Origin: Oceanospirillales bacterium
Lineage (GTDB): Bacteria > Pseudomonadota > Gammaproteobacteria > Xanthomonadales > SZUA-36
Assembly: GCA_003232965.1 (NCBI GenBank)
Contig: QIKG01000197.1
Span: 1 to 26,014 of the forward strand
Direction: 5' to 3'
DNA length: 26,014 nucleotides
Position numbers and translations under genes: made by a program. The notes under the pieces are model-generated. The model ran no database searches. It was not told the DNA's origin and worked only from the letters and a program-made list of their open reading frames with translations. This document shows, one piece after another, positions 20,432-26,014 of the stretch; within the stretch, counting starts at the first letter, position 1; each line of letters opens with the position of its first letter.

Positions 20432-21398
20432 TTTGATTCCCCCATGCGTTCCACCCTGGCTGTGAGTTACGGCAAAACAGTTCAATCTTAGAGCGATCTG
20501 GGTACATTGAATTAAGCATTTCTATTACTTCAACAGGTTTTGCGCTGTGCTCACCTCGCTTAAAGGAAAACACTGATGGCTTCCTGTCTGACGGGGACGG
20601 GGTTGGCAGTTTCCCTTTTGCAGCAACTAATAACAATTCATGCTGCTGCCTAAAATAATATCCCATGCCTATTTTTTTCTTATCCCATATAGCGCAAGTT
20701 CTGTATATAAACCCCCAGTCTTCAATAACTCTCATTGATTCGGCAAGTTTCGGGCTGGTTGCCCACAAGTAAAGTACGCTATCGTCTGCGGCTAAATCGC
20801 TCACAGGCAAATCACATATATCATCTAACTCCATTGTCGGATATTGATTCTCGACCGCTCTGCTGGTGGTTTTTACGTGTTCGTACCTCCATGGAGGATC
20901 TGCATAAATGACTTGATATTTCCCTTCAGGCAAGGCCGTAGAAAACTCATTTATCTCCGCACACTTAGAAGCGATTGCCAGCTTTCTAACAGTGTTGCTT
21001 GTTAATTCTTTCTGGCTATTGTGGTGTTCTGAGACTATGGTCTCGAACTCTAACTCCGGTATTGAAGCTGTAGCCTGTGCGCGACTAGACATTGATTTAG
21101 AGATGCCCATGTCTGCAAGGGTTAGTGGATCGGTGTCACCCTGCGACCTGTCCTCATATTGGTTGCTGCCGGACGGCTTTGCCATCAACCCGGCTTCTTT
21201 CTGAGCCTTTAGCATTTCACCAAGCCTACGTTCCGCACGTATTCTTATTTCTGAAGCCCTATTTAACATCTCAAAATCCTTAGCCTGCCTCGCATAAACT
21301 CTCATGGCTTCGGATTTATCCATAATCTGCTTAACTTCATCTACATTAGAAGCCTCGATTATTGCTTTTCTGGCCATGTCATATTTAACTAGTTCCAT
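20421..21398 (-). CDS. DNA adenine methyltransferase, MT-A70 family
   Basis: 325 aa from ATG 21398 (AAGGAACAAAG upstream). The C-terminal domain has the catalytic DPPW (167-170, in YQVIYADPPWRYE), SAM-binding segments around VLYLWATSPKLAE and the family end (SMYPDRSKIELFCR, QPGWNAWGN). The first 150 residues form a helical region (AMRVYARQAKDFEMLNRASE, RAERRLGEMLKAQ) typical of phage MT-A70 proteins. It makes N6-methyladenine in DNA, probably to protect the phage. Long frame starts 14 codons earlier but without a ribosome site. Confidence 0.93.
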   Translation of the reverse strand: MELVKYDMARKAIIEASNVDEVKQIMDKSEAMRVYARQAKDFEMLNRASEIRIRAERRLGEMLKAQKEAGLMAKPSGSNQYEDRSQGDTDPLTLADMGISKSMSSRAQATASIPELEFETIVSEHHNSQKELTSNTVRKLAIASKCAEINEFSTALPEGKYQVIYADPPWRYEHVKTTSRAVENQYPTMELDDICDLPVSDLAADDSVLYLWATSPKLAESMRVIEDWGFIYRTCAIWDKKKIGMGYYFRQQHELLLVAAKGKLPTPSPSDRKPSVFSFKRGEHSAKPVEVIEMLNSMYPDRSKIELFCRNSQPGWNAWGNQSGL

Positions 21399-21433
21399 AC
21401 TTTGTTCCTTCAGTTCAGATTGTTGAAGTTTCA

Positions 21434-21475
21434 GGCACACAAGCCTTTAGTAAACAAATACTATTAGCCTGTGCC
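21434..21475. promoter_or_regulatory. nested inverted repeat upstream of the methyltransferase
   Basis: Outer arms GGCACA (21434-21439) and TGTGCC (21470-21475), inner arms TAGTA (21448-21452) and TACTA (21459-21463). On the minus strand it lies 36 bases before the methyltransferase start, so it could be an operator or an RNA control hairpin. Confidence 0.4.
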
Positions 21476-21509
21476 TTGTTCCTTTCAGACGAGTTGCGTC
21501 GATTCAGGC

Positions 21510-21881
21510 TCATATTCGGTTACCTTCGATATGAGTAATCAGATTAAGCCTGTGGTATGGCTCTTGCGGGTTCTGATTGCCAGTAGCACAAGCACCCTGT
21601 GTAGTTTGCCGTTTCCCAAGTACTACACTTGATTCACGACATGCCTTAGCGGTATTTATGTCTGCCACATATCGTGGTTTTGTTGTGCTACTGGGAAAAA
21701 CATGCCCTGTCGGTGTCATGTTGCCTAAAAAATAGGCAAATGTTGCACAAAAAATAGGCAACTGCTTGACACAAAGGACATATGGAAGGATAATTGCTTG
21801 CATATGTCTGGTTAGCACCGACAAAGTTACACCATTAAGCCGATCAGCGCAACATTTGCCTGGTTGGCTTTTTGCTGTCAT
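21510..21881 (-). CDS. doubtful frame, 123 aa
   Basis: ATG 21881 with GGAGAG upstream, coupled by ATGA to the gene above. It starts with MTAKSQ, like the next gene upstream (ATGACAGCAAAAAGCCAA is repeated). The rest is of low complexity and contains the operator palindromes and a hairpin, so the coding call is weak; only the first part may be translated. It could be the remnant of a duplicated gene. Confidence 0.3.
   Translation of the reverse strand: MTAKSQPGKCCADRLNGVTLSVLTRHMQAIILPYVLCVKQLPIFCATFAYFLGNMTPTGHVFPSSTTKPRYVADINTAKACRESSVVLGKRQTTQGACATGNQNPQEPYHRLNLITHIEGNRI
21721..21739. promoter_or_regulatory. palindromic operator 1
   Basis: TTGCCTA-AAAAA-TAGGCAA, a perfect 7-base half-site palindrome with an A5 spacer. 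The second operator begins 22 bases later, so the two would sit on the same face of the helix. Confidence 0.65.
21743..21761. promoter_or_regulatory. palindromic operator 2
   Basis: TTGCACA-AAAAA-TAGGCAA, same layout with two mismatches in the left half. It ends five bases before the TTGACA of the plus-strand promoter. Confidence 0.6.
21766..21794 (+). promoter_or_regulatory. plus-strand promoter, antisense to the early genes
   Basis: TTGACA (21766-21771), 17 bases, GATAAT (21789-21794): a near-consensus promoter that points right, against the minus-strand genes. No credible plus-strand gene follows, so it would make an antisense or regulatory RNA. Confidence 0.55.
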
Positions 21882-22189
21882 GTGCGCGGCTCTCCGTTGT
21901 TATCGAAGCCAGATATATGTTCAAACCCATGCGTTGCTGCATACGATAAAAAATGGTTGCTGCGGTAAAGTTGCTTATCGAAATATGTCCCAATCATGAT
22001 ATAGTAACAATCTTTAAACCACAGATAGTGCTCTTCGCCACGAATATAGTATGTTCTCTCTTGTTGCAAGTTATTTGCATTCAGAAAGTCGATGTACTGC
22101 CTATAGTTCCCTGCAAACACCAGAAGTCTTTTTTTAAGTCTAGTATTTTTTGCTAAAATCAATCCACCCTTTTGGCTTTTTGCTGTCAT
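21878..22189 (-). CDS. hypothetical protein, 103 aa
   Basis: ATG 22189 with AGGAAATGAACAA upstream is preferred to GTG 22231, which has no ribosome site. MTAKSQKGGLILAKNTRLKK opens a basic helix; the middle is aromatic (YYIRGEEHYLWFKDCYYIMI). The upstream frame shares its start MTAKSQ with the frame that follows. Family not recognised. Confidence 0.6.
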   Translation of the reverse strand: MTAKSQKGGLILAKNTRLKKRLLVFAGNYRQYIDFLNANNLQQERTYYIRGEEHYLWFKDCYYIMIGTYFDKQLYRSNHFLSYAATHGFEHISGFDNNGEPRT

Positions 22190-22273
22190 TTGTTCATTTC
22201 CTGTATTTCTTCTTGTGTATACGTCCGACACTTTTTTATTTTCAAATAAGCCGCATTCAGTGACTTCTGTCAG

Positions 22274-22444
22274 TTAGGTAAGCATTTTAAGAAGCAGCTC
22301 TCTGTAGACGAGTATTTCTCTACACAACTCTGCATTGGTTTTGAGGCCTTTCCCAATATCATGTTTTAGATCCGCCATTTCTTCCTCAAGCTCGCAGGTA
22401 GGGCACTGTCGTTTTAGCTGGCCGTGTTTACATTCGTTGGTCAT
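22274..22444 (-). CDS. hypothetical protein, 56 aa, paralog of part of 25087-25380
   Basis: ATG 22444; the start MTNECKHGQLKRQCPTCELE has a CxxC-type pair. The central stretch MADLKHDIGKGLKTNAELCR is almost the same as residues 32-52 of the gene at 25087-25380, so the two derive from a common unit. The stop codon is inside GTTAGGT. Function unknown. Confidence 0.55.
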   Translation of the reverse strand: MTNECKHGQLKRQCPTCELEEEMADLKHDIGKGLKTNAELCREILVYRELLLKMLT

Positions 22445-22471
22445 TTCACCATACCCTGTATGTTGCTCATA

Positions 22472-22693
22472 TCAATCCCTTAAACTATCTGTTTGCTGAT
22501 TACGCAGCTGCAAATACTCAATCAATCCTGATGCCTCAGCTGCGACACTATTAATTTGTATAGTACAATAACCCTCCCGTCCCTGGTCGTCTTCGCCATA
22601 TATCTCATAATCATTTGATTCAATCTGGTAGGGTTCTGCTGCTGCAAGCTCTGCTAGTTTCCACTTGATCGTTGCAATTTCATCTTCAGTCAT
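22472..22693 (-). CDS. hypothetical acidic protein, 73 aa
   Basis: ATG 22693 with the shared module CAGGAGATTGATATGA. Acidic, partly repetitive (ELAAAEPYQIESNDYEIYGE). Helical at the start and end. Family not recognised. Confidence 0.6.
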   Translation of the reverse strand: MTEDEIATIKWKLAELAAAEPYQIESNDYEIYGEDDQGREGYCTIQINSVAAEASGLIEYLQLRNQQTDSLRD

Positions 22694-22694
22694 A

Positions 22695-22862
22695 TCAATC
22701 TCCTGCGTCTATACTAATTCTCAGCATGAATTCCTCGTCCTCGGTTATGCTCCCGTACTCTCTAATCGCCTCTATTATCTCAAGTTCTACCAAAGTTAGC
22801 GCGCCAGCGATTAATTTCACGCCCTTAATAATATCAAGCCTTTGCTCGCTGGTTATGTCCAT
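22695..22862 (-). CDS. hypothetical acidic protein, 55 aa
   Basis: ATG 22862 behind GCAGGAGATTAATATG, a variant of the shared module; ends with ...DAGD, whose codons form the ribosome site of the next gene (GGAGAT-TGA). Two helices (EQRLDIIKGVKLIAGALTL, EIIEAIREYGSITEDEE). Family not recognised. Confidence 0.6.
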   Translation of the reverse strand: MDITSEQRLDIIKGVKLIAGALTLVELEIIEAIREYGSITEDEEFMLRISIDAGD

Positions 22863-22886
22863 ATTAATCTCCTGCTAAAAAATAGC

Positions 22887-22975
22887 GGGTTAGGGTAGAA
22901 TCGAACTACCTTTTTAATCCAAATCGGTTCGTATATAGCCAGTGCTATAGTAGCTTTATACTTACCTACTAACCC
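22887..22975 (-). tRNA. tRNA-like element without canonical anticodon loop
   Basis: 89 bases. Acceptor arms GGGTTAG and CTAACCC pair fully (7 bp), and a T arm GGTAG-TTCGATT-CTACC is perfect. The centre instead forms TATAGC-ACTG-GCTATA, a 6-bp stem with a four-base loop, and a long variable arm (AACC...GGATT). The length fits class II tRNAs, but no seven-base anticodon loop can be drawn and the 3' end has no CCA. A short 11-codon frame, headed by the shared start module, ends at its 5' side. Either a degenerate tRNA or a tRNA mimic that guides RNA cleavage. Confidence 0.4.
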
Positions 22976-23020
22976 ATGTGTTTTCTAAATACAACATATC
23001 AATCTCCTGATAAGCGGTCG

Positions 23021-23206
23021 TTAGATGCCCAATTGTTCTTCCATTCTCTTTCTGACAGCCGTTAGCAAACGCTCAATATCCTGACAATTATATTTTCCAA
23101 CGTGCTTTGATAAGACAGCGTCATCGCCAGTTAGCAACGGGTCACACCAATTTATTGGTATGCAGTGCATCAAATTTGTTGCTATTTCCCTCTCGCCTTT
23201 AGTCAT
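23021..23206 (-). CDS. hypothetical protein, 61 aa
   Basis: ATG 23206 in the shared module AAAGGAGATTGATATGA; a longer frame to 23269 overlaps the upstream gene and is not preferred. MTKGEREIATNLMHCIPINW then LTAVRKRMEEQLGI. Stop TAA lies in GTTAGAT, which looks like the R' half of an attC. Family not recognised. Confidence 0.6.
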   Translation of the reverse strand: MTKGEREIATNLMHCIPINWCDPLLTGDDAVLSKHVGKYNCQDIERLLTAVRKRMEEQLGI

Positions 23207-23207
23207 A

Positions 23208-23396
23208 TCAATCTCCTTTGCTTGCAATAAACAAAATAAGCTCAGCGTCTTTATCCTGCCCAGCACCAAGTAATTTCCCGCTGGCCCAGCTTATCAATCC
23301 GCGCAGTCTTTTTATCTCAGCATCTACCTCATATTTTGGGTAAAATAATCCGCTCTCTTCTGTTAATCCAGCACCACCGAAATATCTTGATTTCAT
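23208..23396 (-). CDS. duplicated small gene A, copy 1, 62 aa
   Basis: ATG 23396, coupled by ATGA to the gene above. It is nearly identical to 24600-24797 over the first 45 residues (SRYFGGAGLTEESGLFYPK, DAEIKRLRGLISWASGKLL). The two copies keep the same order with the next gene, so a block was duplicated. A tyrosine/phenylalanine-rich start and a helical end; function unknown. Confidence 0.7.
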   Translation of the reverse strand: MKSRYFGGAGLTEESGLFYPKYEVDAEIKRLRGLISWASGKLLGAGQDKDAELILFIASKGD

Positions 23397-23647
23397 TTCA
23401 CCAGCTCCCTTGCATGTTTGACTAATGCTGTTAAATGCTTTTGTGCGCCATTATGCTGCTCGAAAATAGATAAGCCCTTAATTATGTCAACAATGTCAGC
23501 AAAATCACCTATCAGCTTGTCTCTGGCGGCCAGGGTTTCCTTGTGATCTTTGTATAAAACGTAATTTCCAGCAGTTTTATGCTCCTGCATTGAGCCACAG
23601 CACGATACGCCATACTTAATGCACGATAAATTATAGCGTTTAATCAT
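23393..23647 (-). CDS. duplicated small gene B, copy 1, 84 aa
   Basis: The start MIKRYNLSCIKYGVSCCGSM is the same as in 24794-25090 and contains a Cys cluster (C-x6-CC). After a shared part (DKLIGDFADIV), the C-terminal parts diverge. Coupled to copy A. Function unknown. Confidence 0.7.
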   Translation of the reverse strand: MIKRYNLSCIKYGVSCCGSMQEHKTAGNYVLYKDHKETLAARDKLIGDFADIVDIIKGLSIFEQHNGAQKHLTALVKHARELVK

Positions 23648-23673
23648 TTCTCCACCTCATTGCGTATGTCATA

Positions 23674-23907
23674 TTACCCCCTAACAGCATGATTCCAGTA
23701 ATGTATAGCTAAATTCATGCAGGCATCGCTATCAAGATCATTATATTCTGTTCTAAACTCCAGGTTCCATTCGCCACAACAATCGCCAGAAACATAAGCA
23801 TACTTACACGTATTACTTGGATATACCCATAAAGCACTAGGCGTTTGTCCGCACGGGCACAGTTGTAGACTATCGCTGCTCAATTGAGTTGATTTTTCGT
23901 CTGTCAT
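23674..23907 (-). CDS. Lar-like zinc protein, 77 aa
   Basis: CPCGQTPSALWVYPSNTC, then SGDCCGEWNLEFRTEY and MNLAIHYWNHA: cysteine pairs and a terminal WNH motif as in the Lar/restriction-alleviation family. Such proteins reduce attack by type I restriction in Rac-type prophages. The match is to the motif pattern only. Confidence 0.65.
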   Translation of the reverse strand: MTDEKSTQLSSDSLQLCPCGQTPSALWVYPSNTCKYAYVSGDCCGEWNLEFRTEYNDLDSDACMNLAIHYWNHAVRG

Positions 23908-23913
23908 ATCAGC

Positions 23914-24090
23914 TCACAATACTTGCAATTCTGCTTCTTCATGGTTTAATTTTGTCTGAATATACTCAGAATCGAAATTAATACCATCTACTAAACGCGC
24001 TATTATTTGGCCTGCATGATTACGCACTATGCCATTTTCTTGAATTATTACATTGTGGATAATCTTTGTTTTACATTCATCACCACTCAT
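23914..24090 (-). CDS. hypothetical protein, 58 aa
   Basis: ATG 24090 in the shared module. Sequence (MSGDECKTKIIHNVIIQE, GQIIARLVDGINFDSEYI) is beta-rich then helical. Family not recognised. Confidence 0.55.
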   Translation of the reverse strand: MSGDECKTKIIHNVIIQENGIVRNHAGQIIARLVDGINFDSEYIQTKLNHEEAELQVL

Positions 24091-24091
24091 A

Positions 24092-24202
24092 TCAATCTCC
24101 TTTAACCTTGATCATTACATTTACAGAAGCACCCCGCGGCCTTAATTCAACGGCTATTAGTGTTTTACTTTCATGGGGGGCTACCCCATTTATACTTAGC
24201 AC
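24092..24202 (-). CDS. possible 36-aa peptide
   Basis: Frame from GTG 24202 to TGA 24092; the tail VNVMIKVKGD and the DNA around it are repeated at 24337-24369, where only a seven-codon frame (MIKVAGD) remains. No convincing ribosome site, so it may be a remnant. Confidence 0.3.
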   Translation of the reverse strand: MLSINGVAPHESKTLIAVELRPRGASVNVMIKVKGD

Positions 24203-24233
24203 TATGTTACCGCTTCATTGCACCACGGGACGG

Positions 24234-24305
24234 GCCGGAGGCGGGAGTCGAACCCGCGCATTCCAAAACCAGCCCACTCTCGTCAGAGCTGCGTCTATCT
24301 TCCGC
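24234..24305 (-). tRNA. tRNA 3'-half-like element
   Basis: The minus strand has a perfect T arm GCGGG-TTCGACT-CCCGC followed by CTCCGGC, the 3' end of a tRNA such as leucine. Upstream, TGGCGGAAGATAGACGC resembles a leucine tRNA D-arm but lacks its GG; the next hairpin (GCTCT-GACG-AGAGT) has a four-base loop. The acceptor 5' side pairs only about five of seven. I take it as a decayed or tRNA-mimic element; an att site derived from a tRNA 3' end is another option. Confidence 0.35.
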
Positions 24306-24360
24306 CAGTGCTTCTGTAAATATAATCTGCATATGTCATATCAATCTCCTGCTACCTTGA

Positions 24361-24603
24361 TCATTGCATGCCCTCAACAAAGTCTTTTGCATCCCTTAAA
24401 GACTTTCCAGTTTCACTCCTACAAAGCCGTATAGCATCAAGCTTTCTCCCCTCCTTAACCAAGCACCACGCCTGATATTCCCAGTTATCAACGCTTGCAG
24501 CATCAAAAACAGCCTTTGGGTGCTTTTTTGCGATCTCAATTACAATACTTTTCCAGTCCTGTTCTTTGCTACATATCTCTAACGCTTTCGCATAATAATT
24601 CAT
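24361..24603 (-). CDS. protein with an L7/L12-like C-terminal segment, 80 aa
   Basis: Residues 54-78 (KLDAIRLCRSETGKSLRDAK then DFVEG) follow the pattern of the ribosomal L7/L12 C-terminal domain helix, also used in phage and other proteins that touch translation factors. The N-terminal half is helical (YYAKALEICSKEQDWKSIVI). ATG overlaps the stop above (ATGA). Role unknown. Confidence 0.65.
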   Translation of the reverse strand: MNYYAKALEICSKEQDWKSIVIEIAKKHPKAVFDAASVDNWEYQAWCLVKEGRKLDAIRLCRSETGKSLRDAKDFVEGMQ

Positions 24604-24797
24604 TTTCTTGCATCCCCTAAAGTAAGTTTATCAAGCAGTGTCTCAGCGTCTCTATCCTGCCCAGCATCAAGTAATTTACCGCTGGCCCAGCTTATCAATC
24701 CGCGCAGTCTTTTTATCTCAGCATCTACCTCAGATTTCGGGTAAAATAATCTGCTCTCTTCTGTTAATCCAGCGCCACCGAAATATCTTGCTTTCAT
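24600..24797 (-). CDS. duplicated small gene A, copy 2, 65 aa
   Basis: Close paralog of 23208-23396: KARYFGGAGLTEESRLFYPK and DAEIKRLRGLISWASGKLL differ by a few residues, and the DNA is highly similar. The tail differs (LLDKLTLGDARK). Coupled by ATGA on both sides. Confidence 0.7.
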   Translation of the reverse strand: MKARYFGGAGLTEESRLFYPKSEVDAEIKRLRGLISWASGKLLDAGQDRDAETLLDKLTLGDARK

Positions 24798-25090
24798 TTC
24801 TCCATCTCTCTGGCTTGTTTGATTATCCTTTCATACGAAAGTGGAAAAGATAATGCGTTGTAGGCTTCAAGTAATGTAGCCATCTCACCTATCAGCTTGT
24901 CTCTGGTTGCTAAATCCTTTGCTTGACTGTTTACTGTTTTAGAAAGTTTAAGCTGATATTTTAATGAACCGTCCAAGGCTTTCAGGTGGTCTTCATATAG
25001 AACATAGCGTCCACCAGTCGCGTGTTCCTGCATTGAGCCGCAACACGATACGCCATACTTAATGCACGATAAATTATAGCGTTTAATCAT
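24794..25090 (-). CDS. duplicated small gene B, copy 2, 98 aa
   Basis: Shares MIKRYNLSCIKYGVSCCGSM and part of the middle with 23393-23647, but has an extra middle segment (LKYQLKLSKTVNSQAKDLA). The order B then A (reading leftward) is kept in both places. Function unknown. Confidence 0.7.
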   Translation of the reverse strand: MIKRYNLSCIKYGVSCCGSMQEHATGGRYVLYEDHLKALDGSLKYQLKLSKTVNSQAKDLATRDKLIGEMATLLEAYNALSFPLSYERIIKQAREMEK

Positions 25091-25380
25091 TTCACCACCT
25101 CTCTGGCTTGTTCGATTAGTTCATTAACAACTTTAGCCAGCGGATAATTGTGTGTTATCTGAGTGAGGCTGAAATAAAACCGTTCAAGCATGTCGGTCGT
25201 TTCACAGATCATCTTGTCTTTGATGGCTAATTCTCTACACAACTCTGCATTGGTTTTGAGGCTTTTCCCGATGTCATGTTTGAGATCAGCTACCTCTTTC
25301 TCAATCTCATGCCTCCTTGCGCTATATTTATTTCTTGTTATCGCGCAATACTCGCAACCAAAAGCATTTACCTCTTTCAT
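25087..25380 (-). CDS. Cys-containing coiled-coil-like protein, 97 aa
   Basis: ATG 25380. Start FGCEYCAITRNKYSARR has a Cys pair; VADLKHDIGKSLKTNAELCR is shared with the 56-aa gene at 22274-22444, a third duplicated unit. Helical, charged; coupled to the next gene. Confidence 0.65.
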   Translation of the reverse strand: MKEVNAFGCEYCAITRNKYSARRHEIEKEVADLKHDIGKSLKTNAELCRELAIKDKMICETTDMLERFYFSLTQITHNYPLAKVVNELIEQAREVVK

Positions 25381-25619
25381 TTCTCCACCTCATTGGCTCT
25401 ATGATTCCATTGCCCTTTTAGTTTTGCAATGCCCCGCTCATTATTTGTAACTGTCATGCAGCAATCTGCACACGTTATTGTTGTTATGCCGTCAGTGTAT
25501 AGTTTTACCTCGCCACCGCAGAATGGGCAGCCTAAAAAGTCATTTAACGCCGCCGCCTTTTCTACAATAGGGTCACATTTACACAACTCCCAGTACATTC
25601 CACACTTATCACAATACAT
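25377..25619 (-). CDS. Lar-like zinc protein, 80 aa
   Basis: CDKCGMYWELCKCD, CPFCGGEVKLYTDG and ITCADCCMTVTN give several zinc pairs; a terminal QWNHRA fits the restriction alleviation (Lar) pattern. A second Lar-like member besides 23674-23907. Coupled by ATGA to the gene downstream. Confidence 0.72.
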   Translation of the reverse strand: MYCDKCGMYWELCKCDPIVEKAAALNDFLGCPFCGGEVKLYTDGITTITCADCCMTVTNNERGIAKLKGQWNHRANEVEK

Positions 25620-25645
25620 ATCCGTTCCCAGGTTAATTCAAACCA

Positions 25646-25849
25646 TTAAATTCTTTTACCATTAATCCCAGCCAAATAAGACTTCCCGCCACAGTCGTAA
25701 AAAGCAAGTAGCTTGCTGGGCTTCTTAGTTCCATCCGGCATAACTTCATCACCGTATGTAATGATGTGACGCTCTCCGCATTTATCGCATAGTATGAAAT
25801 CACCGAGCGGTTCCTTCTCGTCCAGTTCATCATTTCCGATTACAAGCAT
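25646..25849 (-). CDS. small zinc-ribbon-like protein, 67 aa
   Basis: ATG 25849, adjacent to the upstream stop. Contains ILCDKCGERHI and FYDCGGKSYLAG; the overlapping frame 25633-25833 lacks such features and is rejected. Sequence pattern of a small phage zinc protein; role unknown. Confidence 0.68.
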   Translation of the reverse strand: MLVIGNDELDEKEPLGDFILCDKCGERHIITYGDEVMPDGTKKPSKLLAFYDCGGKSYLAGINGKRI

Positions 25850-26014
25850 TTATTTATCCTCAAACTTAACCGGCGCCGGCTGTAGGTCGTGCCAGTGTTC
25901 TTCAATATAGATATCGACTGCCCTTTCGACAAAATCTGATTGTGATAACCCAGATAGGCGGCAGGCAGATCGTAGATTTTTCAACCACTTAATTCTTACC
26001 CTGATATTTAAACG
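25850..26014 (-). CDS. ribbon-helix-helix/Arc-like protein (partial, runs off right edge)
   Basis: 54 codons to the window edge. RLNIRVRIKWLKNLRSACRL then SGLSQSDFVERAVDIYIEEH fits the strand-helix-helix pattern of a CopG/Arc regulator. The start is outside the window. Probably the early operon's regulator or an antitoxin. Confidence 0.55.
   Translation of the reverse strand, partial: RLNIRVRIKWLKNLRSACRLSGLSQSDFVERAVDIYIEEHWHDLQPAPVKFEDK

Noticed and set aside
19964..20491. plus-strand frame of 175 codons
   Set aside because: Antisense to the candidate nuclease; hydrophobic, cysteine-rich shadow without ribosome site.
21766..21999. plus-strand frame beginning at TTG inside the -35 box
   Set aside because: Starts within the promoter itself and has no ribosome site; a transcript may exist but not this protein.
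22691..24351. repeated GGAGATTGATATG units as a CRISPR array
   Set aside because: Spacing is irregular and the intervals are coding; units are translation starts, not direct repeats with uniform spacers.
25633..25833. minus frame overlapping 25646-25849
   Set aside because: The alternative frame has paired CxxC motifs and joins neatly to the upstream stop.

Overview
The window looks like part of the genome of a tailed phage or prophage of a gammaproteobacterium, plausibly a marine or aquatic one. The reasons are the TerS, TerL and portal block, the lambda-type genes ninB, ninG, a P-like replication gene and DUF551-type small genes, the moderate GC content, and attC sites of the gammaproteobacterial style. 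Most genes are short, tightly packed, often overlap by ATGA or GTGA, and lie on the minus strand.

Layout from left to right. (1) 1-6820, minus: portal (cut by the left edge), large terminase, a ribbon-helix-helix protein behind an array of GGGGTACC boxes, small terminase, then six or seven small genes, one with a Tat-type export signal. (2) 6821-7001: a divergent promoter region. (3) 7002-9895, plus: a short accessory operon with a RadC/JAMM protein, a tiny membrane protein and several hypotheticals. (4) 9939-11428, minus: a small operon with its own strong promoter and a ribbon-helix-helix protein. (5) 11529-13531, minus: NinG, an HslV/proteasome-like Ntn hydrolase, NinB and an HNH nuclease. 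(6) 13581-16421: a run of six attC-like integron recombination sites separating small cassette genes, with no integrase in the window. (7) 16661-21398, minus: a PP-loop (PAPS-reductase-like) protein, zinc-ribbon and DUF551 proteins, the replication genes (P-like and an initiator C-terminal-like protein), a candidate nuclease and an MT-A70 DNA adenine methyltransferase. (8) 21434-26014: a control region with two 19-bp palindromic operators, then duplicated small genes that share one translation-start module, two tRNA-like elements without a usable anticodon loop, and Lar-like zinc proteins.

The most striking feature is region 6. Between the replication genes and ninB/ninG sits a cassette array resembling a CALIN (attC cluster lacking an integron integrase). 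Its genes face the same way as the phage operon but opposite to the canonical polarity of the attC sites, and most stop codons lie inside the conserved GTTRRRY box of the attC. This suggests that phage accessory genes are packaged as exchangeable integron cassettes read antisense to the usual direction. The terminase block packages DNA; the P-like protein, the initiator-like protein, NinB, NinG and HNH proteins serve replication and recombination; the methyltransferase, the RadC protein and the Lar-like proteins are plausible defence or counter-defence functions. No integrase, capsid, tail or lysis gene is visible here.
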